In this document: piece by piece, positions 40,575-49,855 of the stretch
How the letters are laid out: each line of letters begins with the position of its first letter
How positions within the stretch are numbered: position 1 is the first letter of the stretch
Source: Pseudomonadota bacterium
GTDB taxonomy: Bacteria; Pseudomonadota; Gammaproteobacteria; Steroidobacterales; Woeseiaceae
Direction of reading: 5' to 3'
Assembly: GCA_022563255.1 (NCBI GenBank)
Contig: JADFNS010000002.1
Coordinates: 62,001 to 126,000, forward strand
DNA: 64,000 nt
Position numbers and translations under genes: made by a program
Notes under the pieces: model-generated
What the model was told of the DNA's origin: nothing
What the model saw: the letters and a program-made list of their open reading frames with translations, nothing else
Databases searched by the model: none

Positions 40575-41863
40575 TGAATAACGGCGCTCCAGTAGTTTTG
40601 ACCCTGGCCGCGCGCCGCTACGCGATGGTGATTCTTGCCATTGTCTACATGTTCAATTTCGTCGACCGGCAAATACTCGCGATTTTGCTGCCGTCTATTC
40701 GCGACGAGTTCGGCGTCAGTGACGCCTATCTCGGGTTTCTGTCCGGAACCGCATTTGCGTTTTTCTACGTGATTCTCGGAATTCCGATCGCGCAGTATGC
40801 CGATCGCTGCAATCGACGCAACCTCATCGCAGTCGCTGTCGCGGTTTGGAGCGGCATGACGGCGTTATCCGGGATGGCTGCAAACATCTGGCAACTGACG
40901 CTCGCTCGTATCGGCGTAGGAATTGGCGAGGCCGGCTGCAGTCCGCCGGCGCATTCGATGATTGCGGATTATTTCCCGCCCGAGAAGCGGTCGACGGCCA
41001 TGGGCTTTTACACGCTCGGAATTTCCGCTGGCATTATGCTCGCGTACCTGGCGGGCGGTTGGGTGGTGCAAAATATTGGCTGGCGGGCGGCGTTTTTCAT
41101 CGTCGGACTGCCGGGGCTGGTGCTGGCTTTGATCGTCCGCTTTACGTTACAGGAACCGCAGCGCGGGTCCTCGGAGGGGAGGACGGCTGGTGACGTGCAA
41201 CCGCGGTTGCTGGACGTGTTCGAATTCCTGCTGGCGCGCAGATCGTTCGTGCATATGTCCGTTGCTGCCGGCTTGTCGTCGCTGGTCGGTTACGCTGTTA
41301 TCAGCTTCATGCCGAGTTTCATGGTGCGCAGTTTTGATATGGAAATCGCCGCTCTTGGGCGCTGGCTCGGATTGATTCTGGGTATTGCGGGCGGCGCAGG
41401 ATTTTTCTTTGGCGGTTATTTCGCCGACCGCATTGGCAAAACCCGGAAACGTCGCGCCTTCGTGTTTATTTCATTCATGGTGCTTTTTTCCGCCGCATTC
41501 CTGATCGCTGCATTCCTTGCCGATACCTGGAAAATGGTGTTGCTGCTCTATGCGATTCCGGCGGCAACGGCCAACGTTTATCTCGCGCCGACCCTGTCGC
41601 TGACGCAAAGCCTGGTCGCACTGCGCATGCGCGCGGTCGCATCTGCGCTTGTGCTTCTGATCATCAATGTCATCGGGCTGGGCGTTGGTCCCTGGTTTGC
41701 CGGCGCTCTCAGTGACTATTTTGAACCGCAGTTTGCACAGGAATCGATGCGTTATAGCCTGTGCACGATTTCGGCCGTGATATTGCCGTGGGCTGCCTGG
41801 CATTACTATCGCGCTGGCGTCCACATCGACGCCGACCTGATGCGCGTGGCCGATAACGACTAG
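40574..41863 (+). CDS. MFS transporter, Spinster-like
   Basis: A 429 aa major facilitator with about 12 TM segments. Between TM2 and TM3 the loop reads Y-A-D-R-C-N-R-R-N-L-I-A, the MFS signature A; N-F-V-D-R-Q-I-L-A-I-L-L-P in TM1 is typical of the Spinster/ExuT-like groups. Substrate unknown. ATG 40574 overlaps the ggt stop codon, suggesting co-translation and perhaps transport of a ggt product. It is convergent with the puuA-like gene (4-bp overlap). Confidence 0.85.
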   Translation: MNNGAPVVLTLAARRYAMVILAIVYMFNFVDRQILAILLPSIRDEFGVSDAYLGFLSGTAFAFFYVILGIPIAQYADRCNRRNLIAVAVAVWSGMTALSGMAANIWQLTLARIGVGIGEAGCSPPAHSMIADYFPPEKRSTAMGFYTLGISAGIMLAYLAGGWVVQNIGWRAAFFIVGLPGLVLALIVRFTLQEPQRGSSEGRTAGDVQPRLLDVFEFLLARRSFVHMSVAAGLSSLVGYAVISFMPSFMVRSFDMEIAALGRWLGLILGIAGGAGFFFGGYFADRIGKTRKRRAFVFISFMVLFSAAFLIAAFLADTWKMVLLLYAIPAATANVYLAPTLSLTQSLVALRMRAVASALVLLIINVIGLGVGPWFAGALSDYFEPQFAQESMRYSLCTISAVILPWAAWHYYRAGVHIDADLMRVADND

Positions 41864-43257
41864 ACACAACGCAGGTACCAGTCGAAATCCAGTTCCGTGA
41901 CGGTGTTGTGAAAACGCATGCTTTCGCCGCGACGATTCATCGCATAGTACTTGCAGTAGTCTTTGCCAAGATATTCCGGCAGTACCTTACCGCGCGAGAA
42001 ACGGTCGATGGCTGCGTCCCAGCGATTCGGTATCCTGAGTTTTGGCACAATACGCGCGCCCTGTTCGACCATCGCTCCCGGGTCGCACTTGTTCTTCAAT
42101 CCATAGTGGACGCCAGCCAGCAGCGCAGCGGTAACCAGGTAAGGATTGGCGTCGGCGCCGGCGACACGATATTCGAATCGCAGGTTGCGTTCGTCCGACG
42201 TCGGAATGCGTATTGAGACTGCCCTGTGATTGACGCCCCAGTTTGGTTCGACGGGCGCAAACATGTCGGGCCGAAGTCGTCGATACGAGTTCGCGTTCGG
42301 CGCACAGAGCAACGTCGATTCGGACATTATTTTCAGTAAGCCACCGACTGCGTGGCGCAGCCGTGCGGAGAAGGGCGGTGCAGCGAGCTTCTCGCGGCCC
42401 TGTGAAAAATAGTTCTTGCCACTGCCGTCAACCAGGCTCATGTGGATGTGCAAGCCGCTGCCTGCATCTTCCTCAAACGGTTTCGCCATGAAACACGCGA
42501 TGTAGCCATGTTTGCGGGCGGCTGCCTTGATTGCACGCTTCATGAGCACGGCATGATCGCAGGCCAGGATCGGATCGGCGACGTGCTGCAGGTTAATCTC
42601 AAACTGACCGGGCGAGTACTCCGATATCGCCGCGTCAGCCGGTATATTCTGCGCGTCACAGTAATCGTAAACGTCATTGAGAAAATTTTCGATTTCGTAC
42701 AAGTCGTCAGGATGGTAGACCTGAGGTCCGGGTTGCACGCGAGTTGAGCCGGGCACCAGCGGCACGGCAACTCGTGCTTGCTCGGCGTTAGCGTCCAGCA
42801 GGTAAAACTCCAGTTCCGTTGCCATCACCGGCTTGATTCCCATTTTTTGCAGTGGCCGCAGAGCGCGTTCCAGCACGGCGCGAGGATCTGCAAAAAACGC
42901 GGATCCGTCGTCGTTCGAGAGTCGGAACAATACCTGCCCCGTCGCTTTTTTCGCCCAAGGCACCGGTGCGATGCTGCCGGGCACCATGTGCGCGGGCAAG
43001 TCGGGATCGCCATCCATTTCGCCGAAGGGAATTCCGGCGACGGTTTCGCCAAGCGTCGTCAACAGAGTGGTCCCCGCACAAAAGACGAATCCGTCCTTGC
43101 AGTACTTCTCGAAGTCGTTCGGGCGAATTCGCTTGCCCCTGAGGATGCCGCTGAGATCGGGTATCAACAGTTCGAGCGCTGCAAATTTTCCGTGTTTACG
43201 TTGGACCGCCCGTAATTCAGAGACTAAAGAATTGTGCTGTGTCATGACGTCGTCCAT
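41860..43257 (-). CDS. Glutamine synthetase-like gamma-glutamylpolyamine synthetase (copy 1)
   Basis: Type I GS-fold ligase (about 465 aa). Family motifs: L-I-P-D-L-S-G-I-L-R-G-K-R at the start of the beta-grasp domain, M-A-T-E-L-E-F-Y-L-L-D, P-G-Q-F-E-I-N-L and G-S-G-L-H-I-H-M-S. It has no adenylylation loop of GlnA. It resembles PuuA/GlnA-like proteins that couple glutamate to putrescine or related amines. I use ATG 43257; ATG 43245 is an alternative, and the frame opens to 43335. Divergent from the NhaC antiporter gene and the rest of the polyamine cluster. Confidence 0.87.
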   Translation of the reverse strand: MDDVMTQHNSLVSELRAVQRKHGKFAALELLIPDLSGILRGKRIRPNDFEKYCKDGFVFCAGTTLLTTLGETVAGIPFGEMDGDPDLPAHMVPGSIAPVPWAKKATGQVLFRLSNDDGSAFFADPRAVLERALRPLQKMGIKPVMATELEFYLLDANAEQARVAVPLVPGSTRVQPGPQVYHPDDLYEIENFLNDVYDYCDAQNIPADAAISEYSPGQFEINLQHVADPILACDHAVLMKRAIKAAARKHGYIACFMAKPFEEDAGSGLHIHMSLVDGSGKNYFSQGREKLAAPPFSARLRHAVGGLLKIMSESTLLCAPNANSYRRLRPDMFAPVEPNWGVNHRAVSIRIPTSDERNLRFEYRVAGADANPYLVTAALLAGVHYGLKNKCDPGAMVEQGARIVPKLRIPNRWDAAIDRFSRGKVLPEYLGKDYCKYYAMNRRGESMRFHNTVTELDFDWYLRCV

Positions 43258-43319
43258 CTTTAAGTACACCAGGGAGCATCGTCGATTTGCTTTCCCGCTG
43301 CAACCGAGCCGGGTTCTCC

Positions 43320-45248
43320 GTGATAAGATGCACATCGACTAAGGGTCGCAGGAATAACAACATCAATACTCGCAAGCGGGTCTCACGACACCTCTCCATT
43401 TTTCTCACCGTAGCGGGATTTCTTGCAACGGGCGTTCCGTTTACAGCGCACTCAATCGAGATTGTGACGCCAGCCGTCGGGCTCACCGGCGTGCCACTGG
43501 ACTACGCAGTCGAGGGTGCGACCGCAGATCAAAGGGTCGAACTCACGGTCGACGGGAAGTCCTACACTGCGATGGCCAATGCAAATGGCCGCGCTGAATT
43601 CGCCGACATCACGATCGACAAAGCCGCACCGGTTGCAGTTAGCGCCGTTGCGGGCACAGACGCGGCAGCGGCGAATTTACGCGTCATTCCAGGGTGGGTT
43701 TCGATGCTGCCGGCGGTGATCGCGATCGCGATTGCGTTGACGCTGCGCAACGTGATTCCGGCGCTATTGCTCGGTTTATGGCTCGGTGCGACCGCACTGC
43801 AGGCGTTTAACTTCAGGGGCGCCGGATTGGGGCTGCTGGATAGTTTTCAGGTGTATGTCCGCGGGGCGCTGGCGGATTCGGATCGTGCGTCGATCATTCT
43901 GTTCACGATGATGATAGGCGGCATGGTTGGCATTATTACGCGCAACGGCGGGATGGCCAGCATCGTCAGATCGATCGTCAGTCGCGCCAAGACTGCGATC
44001 GGCGGGCAGGTCGCCGTTTGGTTGATGGGCATGATGATTTTCTTTGACGATTACAGCAACACGCTGGTTGTCGGCAATACGGCGCGTTCGCTGACGGATC
44101 ACCTGAAAATTTCACGCGAGAAGCTCGCGTACATTGTCGACTCCACGGCAGCTCCGGTCGCATGTCTCGCGCTCATTACGACGTGGATCGGTTACCAGAT
44201 CGGCCTTATCGGCCAAACACTCAAGACCATTGAGGGTCTTGCCGATATGGGGGCGTACACGGTCTTCATGCAGTCCATTCCCTATAGCTTTTATCCTATC
44301 CTCGCGATCGTATTTGTGCTGCTGGTCGGTGCGTCCGGTCGCGACTTCGGACCGATGTATGCCGCTGAATTGCGCGCTCGTAAAGGCCAGGTCAAGCCCA
44401 CGATGGCCGTGGCGTTGCCTGCACTTGAGGGTGAAGAGCTGGAGCCCAAAGGCAATATTCCATTGCGCGCTTTCAACGCGTTCGTGCCGATCATTGTTAT
44501 GGTTTTCGGTCTGGTCGCCAGCCTGATATTTCTGGGAGAAGGCGAAACTGTCATGGCGATTCTCGAGACGACGGATCCGTACAAGGCGATGATGTATTCG
44601 TCGTTCGCCGGTGTACTCGTCGCCGCCGGGATGACGATAGGCCAGGGCATATTGTCGGTACACGAGACCGTTGACGCCTGGTACGGCGGCTTGCGCGCGA
44701 CTTTGTTCGGCATGATTATCCTGGTGCTGGCGTGGTCGCTGTCGGACGTGACAGCGGCGCTCAATACGGCGTTTTATTTGGTTACGCTGCTCGCGGATTC
44801 ATTGCCCGTAGAATTGATTCCCGCGATCGTTTTCATCCTGGCTGCGATTACGGCGTTCACGACGGGTACCAGCTGGGGCACAATGGCCATCCTGATGCCG
44901 TTGGTGATTCCTCTGGCGTGGGCCGTCATGAGCGTGTACGGGATTGCCGACCCCAGCGGCATGCACATACTTTATTCGTCGGTCGCTTGTTGCCTGGCGG
45001 GCGCGGTGTGGGGAGATCATTGTTCGCCGATCTCGGATACGACGGTTTTGTCGTCCATCGCGAGTGGTTGCGATCACATGGAGCACGTACGGACACAATT
45101 GCCGTATGCGTTGGTCGTCGGATTTGTCGGGCTCGTTTTTGGCACCATTCCGAGCGGTTTCGGCGTGTCGCCGTGGGTTTCGATCGTCGTCGGCATTGCG
45201 ATTCTTGTGGCGATACTAAAAGTGTTTGGGCGGCGCGCCGAGGCTTGA
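43320..45248 (+). CDS. NhaC-family antiporter with an N-terminal extracytoplasmic domain
   Basis: About 642 aa. After a signal-anchor-like stretch (L-S-I-F-L-T-V-A-G-F-L-A-T-G) comes a 75-residue beta-rich domain (E-L-T-V-D-G-K-S-Y-T-A...), followed by about 12 TM segments of the Na+/H+ antiporter NhaC family, including F-F-D-D-Y-S-N-T-L-V-V-G and W-G-D-H-C-S-P-I-S-D-T-T. Members exchange Na+ or amine/organic anions for protons. The setting suggests amine or GABA/glutamate export or ion balance during polyamine use. The start is uncertain: GTG 43320 or TTG 43287. Confidence 0.82.
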   Translation: MIRCTSTKGRRNNNINTRKRVSRHLSIFLTVAGFLATGVPFTAHSIEIVTPAVGLTGVPLDYAVEGATADQRVELTVDGKSYTAMANANGRAEFADITIDKAAPVAVSAVAGTDAAAANLRVIPGWVSMLPAVIAIAIALTLRNVIPALLLGLWLGATALQAFNFRGAGLGLLDSFQVYVRGALADSDRASIILFTMMIGGMVGIITRNGGMASIVRSIVSRAKTAIGGQVAVWLMGMMIFFDDYSNTLVVGNTARSLTDHLKISREKLAYIVDSTAAPVACLALITTWIGYQIGLIGQTLKTIEGLADMGAYTVFMQSIPYSFYPILAIVFVLLVGASGRDFGPMYAAELRARKGQVKPTMAVALPALEGEELEPKGNIPLRAFNAFVPIIVMVFGLVASLIFLGEGETVMAILETTDPYKAMMYSSFAGVLVAAGMTIGQGILSVHETVDAWYGGLRATLFGMIILVLAWSLSDVTAALNTAFYLVTLLADSLPVELIPAIVFILAAITAFTTGTSWGTMAILMPLVIPLAWAVMSVYGIADPSGMHILYSSVACCLAGAVWGDHCSPISDTTVLSSIASGCDHMEHVRTQLPYALVVGFVGLVFGTIPSGFGVSPWVSIVVGIAILVAILKVFGRRAEA

Positions 45249-45255
45249 ATTTGAC

Positions 45256-46014
45256 ATGGATATGCGTCCGATAGTTGCTGTTCCCGCAGATCGGCGGTAT
45301 TTGGACCCGCACGCGTATCACATGGTTGGCGAGAAGTACCTGCGGGCGTTGATCGACGCTGCAGACGTCCTTCCCATCATAGTTCCGGCATTGCCCGACG
45401 ACATCCCCAGCGACGAGTTGCTGGTTCGTTGCGATGGCGTATTTCTAACGGGCAGCTACTCGAACGTCGAGCCGCAGCATTACGCCGGAAAACCCAGTGC
45501 GGAGGGAACCCTGCACGATGCAGCGCGCGACGGCTTGACGCTGCCGCTCGCGAAACGAGCATTGGAAGAGGGTGTGCCGTTGTTTGCGGTTTGCCGCGGC
45601 TATCAGGAGCTGAATGTTGCCCTCGGCGGGAGTCTGCATCAGCAGCTCGCCGTCGTGGCGGGATATCACGAGCACCTCGAAAACAAAAAAGATCCGCTGG
45701 ATGTGCAGTACGGCCCGTCGCATCAAGTTGCGCTTATGGAAGGAGGGTTGCTGCGGCAATTGGCGGGTTCCGATTCGGCGAGCGTGAATTCACTGCACGC
45801 CCAGGGAGTCGCAAGACTCGCCGCGGGCGTGACCGTTGAGGCGGTCGCCGACGACGGGTTGATCGAGGCGTTTCGGGTTGACGATGCACCGGGCTTCAAT
45901 ATTGCAGTACAGTGGCACCCGGAGTGGCAAGTGACCGATAATGAATTTTCGACGGCGCTTTTCAAGGCTTTTGGCGATGCGTGCAGAGCACACGCTGCGG
46001 CACGACAGGGGTAA
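45256..46014 (+). CDS. puuD: Gamma-glutamyl-gamma-aminobutyrate hydrolase
   Basis: Class I amidotransferase-like hydrolase (252 aa) that releases GABA from gamma-Glu-GABA. Nucleophile C113 in F-A-V-C-R-G-Y-Q-E-L-N-V-A-L-G-G, with His/Glu in Q-W-H-P-E-W. Start at M-D-M-R-P (45256), 8 bp after the antiporter gene. Followed 2 bp later by the second puuA-like gene. Confidence 0.92.
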   Translation: MDMRPIVAVPADRRYLDPHAYHMVGEKYLRALIDAADVLPIIVPALPDDIPSDELLVRCDGVFLTGSYSNVEPQHYAGKPSAEGTLHDAARDGLTLPLAKRALEEGVPLFAVCRGYQELNVALGGSLHQQLAVVAGYHEHLENKKDPLDVQYGPSHQVALMEGGLLRQLAGSDSASVNSLHAQGVARLAAGVTVEAVADDGLIEAFRVDDAPGFNIAVQWHPEWQVTDNEFSTALFKAFGDACRAHAAARQG

Positions 46015-46015
46015 C

Positions 46016-47347
46016 GTGAAAAAAGAAGAAGTTTTCCAGCACTGGTTGCAGGAGCGTGATATCGAGGACGTTGAGGCGTTCGTGCCCGATATGGCCGGGA
46101 CGGCACGCGGCAAAGTCGTCCCCGCCGACAACTTCGGCTCGAGCCAGATGAAAATGCCCGAGGCGGTGTTTTCGCAGACAATCTCCGGTGGTTACATCAA
46201 AGACGAAAACAACGTCGAGGACCGCGACATGTGGCTGGTGCCCGATCCGACGACGCTGCGTCCGGTACCGTGGGCGACGGATCCCTGCGCATCGGTATTT
46301 GTGGATTGTTACCTGCGCGATGGTTCTCCGGTTGCGCAGTCTCCGCGAACCGTGCTGCGCAATGTGCTCGCGAAGTTCGAGGCGCGCGGCTGGATACCCG
46401 TTGTCGCGCCCGAGGTCGAATTTTATTTGCTGAAGCCGCAATCGGATCCGCACGCGGAATCGGAGCCACCGCAGGGCCGCCTCGGTCGGACCGAGACTGC
46501 GCGGCAACCGTACAGCATCGACACGATGAACGACTTCGATCCTTTCATCGTCGACGTTTACGATTATTGCGAAGTGCAAGGAGTGCGAATCGAGACGCTG
46601 TCGCAGGAAATGGGACCGGCGCAATTTGAAATCAATTTCATGCACGGCAATGCGCTCGAACTGGCGGACCAGGTGTTCTTGTTCAAGCGCACCGTGCGTG
46701 AGGCGGCCATCAAGCACGAGATGCATGCAACGTTTCTCGCGAAGCCGATGGCCAACGAGGCGGGCAGTTCACTGCACATCCACCAAAGCGTCATTGACAA
46801 GAGTGGCAGCAATGTATTTTCGACCGCGGACGGCAAAGCCAGCGATCTTTTCTATGGATATCTCGGCGGCTTGCAGCGATACATGCCAGAGGCCATGCTG
46901 GTTTTTGCGCCCTACGTCAATTCGTATCGGCGCTTCATGAATCCCGACGCTTCGCCCGTCAATCTTGCCTGGGCCATTGACAACCGCACGGTCGGTCTGC
47001 GTGTGCCGGATTCGCCCGCTGCAGCCCGCCGAGTCGAAAATCGAATTGCCGGGTCCGACGTGAATCCCTACCTGGTCATCGCTGCATCGCTGGCGTGCGG
47101 ATACTTGGGTATGGTTGAAGGGCTTAAACCCGATGATCCGCTTGAGGGCAGCGCCTACAGTGGGCAGTTCGGTCTGCACCGGCACATTTGTTCTGCAATC
47201 GACGCAATTCGGGAAAGCGATGCCATGCGTAGTATGCTTGGCGACGAATTCGTTACTCTGTACGCGGCCCTGAAGGACCATGAGTACAGCGAATTTCAGG
47301 AAATAATTACGCCGTATGAGCGCGAGATTCTGATGTTCAACGTTTGA
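46016..47347 (+). CDS. puuA: Glutamine synthetase-like gamma-glutamylputrescine synthetase (copy 2)
   Basis: GS-fold ligase of 443 aa that probably forms gamma-glutamylputrescine from glutamate and putrescine with ATP. Motifs: V-P-D-M-A-G-T-A-R-G-K-V, V-A-P-E-V-E-F-Y-L-L, M-G-P-A-Q-F-E-I-N-F and S-S-L-H-I-H-Q-S. GTG start at 46016 with AGGGG upstream; the frame opens earlier inside puuD but without a good site. Between puuD and the putrescine aminotransferase, so copy 2 is the better puuA candidate. Confidence 0.9.
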   Translation: MKKEEVFQHWLQERDIEDVEAFVPDMAGTARGKVVPADNFGSSQMKMPEAVFSQTISGGYIKDENNVEDRDMWLVPDPTTLRPVPWATDPCASVFVDCYLRDGSPVAQSPRTVLRNVLAKFEARGWIPVVAPEVEFYLLKPQSDPHAESEPPQGRLGRTETARQPYSIDTMNDFDPFIVDVYDYCEVQGVRIETLSQEMGPAQFEINFMHGNALELADQVFLFKRTVREAAIKHEMHATFLAKPMANEAGSSLHIHQSVIDKSGSNVFSTADGKASDLFYGYLGGLQRYMPEAMLVFAPYVNSYRRFMNPDASPVNLAWAIDNRTVGLRVPDSPAAARRVENRIAGSDVNPYLVIAASLACGYLGMVEGLKPDDPLEGSAYSGQFGLHRHICSAIDAIRESDAMRSMLGDEFVTLYAALKDHEYSEFQEIITPYEREILMFNV

Positions 47348-47358
47348 TTGAGGTTGCG

Positions 47359-48732
47359 ATGGCTGTTATCGAAAAGAAGTCCAGGCAGTACTGGCAGGAA
47401 CTGGACAAGAGTCACCACCTGCACCCGTTTACGAATCACAAAGAATTGCATGAGCAAGGTGCGCGAATTATTACGCGTGCCGACGGCGTGTACATTTACG
47501 ATGCGGACGGGAAGAAAATGCTGGACGGCATGTCCGGTCTTTGGTGCGTGAATGTCGGTTACGGCCGCCAGGAACTGGTGGACGCGGCGACGCAGCAAAT
47601 GCAGGAATTGCCGTACTACAACAGTTTCTTCCAGTGTTCGCACCCGCCGGCGATCGAACTCGCAGCGATGCTAAAGGAAGTCAGTCAGCCACAGTTCAAT
47701 CGCGTGTTTTTTTCGGGTTCCGGGTCCGAGTCAAACGATACGATAGTGCGCATGGTGCGCACCTATTGGGATCTGCTGGGCCAGCCGGAACGTCATACGA
47801 TCATCAGTCGTGAAAACGCATACCACGGCTCTACTGTCGCCGCGGCAAGCCTCGGCGGCATGAAGGCCATGCACAAGCAAAGTGGTCTGCCGATACCGGG
47901 CATCGTGCATGTCGATCAGCCACACTGGTTCGCCAGCGATCGGAAACAGTCGCCCGCAGAATTCGGACTTGAGGCTGCCCGATCGATCGAGGCCAAGATC
48001 AGGGAACTGGGTCCCGACAAGATCGCCGCGTTTATCGGCGAGCCTGTTCAGGGCGCCGGCGGCGTCGTAGTGCCGCCGGATTCCTACTGGCCCGAGGTGC
48101 AACGAATTTGCGACGAGTACGGCATCCTCCTGATATCCGATGAGGTGATCACGGGTTTCGGACGCGTCGGTGAGTGGTTTGGCGCGGACACATTCGGCAC
48201 GCGACCCGATTTCATGCCGTTCGCCAAGGGCGTCACCTCGGGTTACCTGCCGCTGGGCGGCGTTTTGATCAGCGACCGTGTCGCCGACGTGTTGATAGAA
48301 AAGGGTGGCGAATTTTTTCACGGTTATACCTACTCGGGTCATCCGGTCGCGTGCGCAGTCGCGATCGCCAATCTGAAACTGATACAGCGGGACGAGCTGA
48401 TCACGCGAGTCAGGGACGATATTGGCCCGTACTTGCAGCAGAAATGGCAGGCGTTGTCCGAGCATCCCCTCGTTGGCGAAACGCGAATGGTCGGCCTGAT
48501 GGGCGCCCTGGAGATCGTCACGGACAAGGATACGCTGGAACGATTCGACGAGAAGCAGGGAGTTGGCACAATTTGTCGCGACCATTTGATTGCCAACGGA
48601 CTCTGCCTGCGTGCCGTTGGTGATACGATCGTCTGCGCGCCGCCTCTCGTGCTGTCCCACGCCGAAGCAGATGAACTTGTCGAAATCACGTGGAAGGCTC
48701 TCGACCTGACGCAACAAGGGTTGTCGGAGTAA
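47359..48732 (+). CDS. spuC: Putrescine/diamine-pyruvate aminotransferase, SpuC type
   Basis: Class III PLP aminotransferase (457 aa) converting putrescine (or related amines) with pyruvate to aminobutyraldehyde and alanine. PLP lysine is K290 in P-F-A-K-G-V-T-S-G-Y; D261 in I-S-D-E-V-I-T-G-F-G-R binds the cofactor; P-Y-Y-N-S-F and Y-H-G-S-T match the SpuC group. ATG 47359 has GAGG 5 bases upstream; an overlapping TTG at 47344 is less likely. Substrate range among omega-amines is not certain. Confidence 0.88.
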   Translation: MAVIEKKSRQYWQELDKSHHLHPFTNHKELHEQGARIITRADGVYIYDADGKKMLDGMSGLWCVNVGYGRQELVDAATQQMQELPYYNSFFQCSHPPAIELAAMLKEVSQPQFNRVFFSGSGSESNDTIVRMVRTYWDLLGQPERHTIISRENAYHGSTVAAASLGGMKAMHKQSGLPIPGIVHVDQPHWFASDRKQSPAEFGLEAARSIEAKIRELGPDKIAAFIGEPVQGAGGVVVPPDSYWPEVQRICDEYGILLISDEVITGFGRVGEWFGADTFGTRPDFMPFAKGVTSGYLPLGGVLISDRVADVLIEKGGEFFHGYTYSGHPVACAVAIANLKLIQRDELITRVRDDIGPYLQQKWQALSEHPLVGETRMVGLMGALEIVTDKDTLERFDEKQGVGTICRDHLIANGLCLRAVGDTIVCAPPLVLSHAEADELVEITWKALDLTQQGLSE

Positions 48733-48737
48733 TTATT

Positions 48738-49688
48738 TTGGACAAGCACGCCAACGACCATGCAATAACCCGCGACGATCTTCACGGTACGACGCCCGAA
48801 CCCACTTACGGAGGCGTTCTTTCTTTCATGCGGCGCAAGTACACGAAGGACCTGGACGGCGTCGATGTCGCCGTACTGGGCGTTCCGTTCGATACTGCAA
48901 CGACGAATCGATCAGGAGCGCGTCTTGGACCTCGCGCGATTCGTAGCGCATCGACTGTCATGGCGTGGGAACGGCCCTACGGAATGGAGTTCGACCCGTT
49001 CGACAAGCTCGCTGTCGTTGATGTTGGCGACGCCCATTTCGATTTCGGTCGGCCGGAAAAAGTGCCGGACGAAATCGAGGCGCAGGCTTACGAGATTATT
49101 TCCAGCGGACCGGCGCTACTGGCGTTGGGCGGCGATCATTTTATTTCCTACCCGTTGCTAAAAGCACACGTTAAAAAGCATGGTGGTCCGGTTTCACTAT
49201 TGCACTTTGACGCACACACCGACACCTGGGCCGATGCGGGTGATCGCGTCGATCATGGCACGATGTTTTGGTGGGCGGCGAAGCAAGGTCTGGTCGATCC
49301 GGCGACGTCGGTGCAGATTGGTATCCGCACCCGGAACCCCGACACCCTGGGCTTCAATATCATCGATGCGCCGCAGGTTCACGCCCAATCCACCGAGGCG
49401 ACGGTCGCAGCAATCAGGGAGCATCTTGGTGATCGCCCGGTCTACCTGACGTTCGATATTGATTGCCTTGATCCGAGCTACGCGCCGGGCACCGGAACGC
49501 CGGTCTGCGGCGGCCTGACCAGCCATCAAGCCATGTCTATCTTGCGTGGTCTGCGGGGAATCGATGTGATCGGCATGGACGTCGTCGAAGTCGCGCCGGC
49601 GTATGACGTCGGGGAAATCACCGCGCTAGCAGCGACTCATCTGGCGATGGAAATGCTGTATCTGTACGCAAATCGACCGACCCGGTAG
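48738..49688 (+). CDS. speB: Agmatinase
   Basis: Mn-dependent ureohydrolase (316 aa) splitting agmatine into putrescine and urea. Metal ligands: G-G-D-H (near residue 130), D-A-H-T-D-T and D-I-D-C-L-D-P. Start is TTG 48738 with GGAG 8 bases upstream, 5 bp after spuC; upstream codons overlap spuC in another frame. The final TAG overlaps the GTG of the puuB remnant. An arginine decarboxylase that would make agmatine is not in the window. A guanidinobutyrase role is an alternative. Confidence 0.9.
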   Translation: MDKHANDHAITRDDLHGTTPEPTYGGVLSFMRRKYTKDLDGVDVAVLGVPFDTATTNRSGARLGPRAIRSASTVMAWERPYGMEFDPFDKLAVVDVGDAHFDFGRPEKVPDEIEAQAYEIISSGPALLALGGDHFISYPLLKAHVKKHGGPVSLLHFDAHTDTWADAGDRVDHGTMFWWAAKQGLVDPATSVQIGIRTRNPDTLGFNIIDAPQVHAQSTEATVAAIREHLGDRPVYLTFDIDCLDPSYAPGTGTPVCGGLTSHQAMSILRGLRGIDVIGMDVVEVAPAYDVGEITALAATHLAMEMLYLYANRPTR

Positions 49689-49852
49689 TGACCCGGGAAC
49701 ACACAGGCGCCTATTACGCGGCAACAGCGAATACGACCGCTGACTACCCGGAGCTACTCGGTGAACATCGCTGCGACGTCGTCGTTGTCAGCGGCGGGTT
49801 TACCGGAGTTGCGGCGCTGCTGCATCATTACAGGCTCAAGGAGCTGCTTTAG
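49688..49852 (+). pseudogene. Truncated gamma-glutamylputrescine oxidase (puuB) N-terminus
   Basis: A 54-codon frame in register with the operon, starting GTG in the agmatinase stop (GTAGTG). Its translation contains G-A-Y-Y-A-A-T-A-N and D-Y-P-E-L-L-G-E, then D-V-V-V-V-S-G-G-F-T-G-V-A-A-L, the N-terminus and FAD dinucleotide-binding loop of PuuB/DadA-like oxidases. After A-A-L it degenerates and stops at 49850-49852. The catalytic body of about 380 residues is gone, and the next gene on the other strand begins its 3' end 4 bp later. It is too short for most gene finders. Confidence 0.75.
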
Positions 49853-49855
49853 AAG

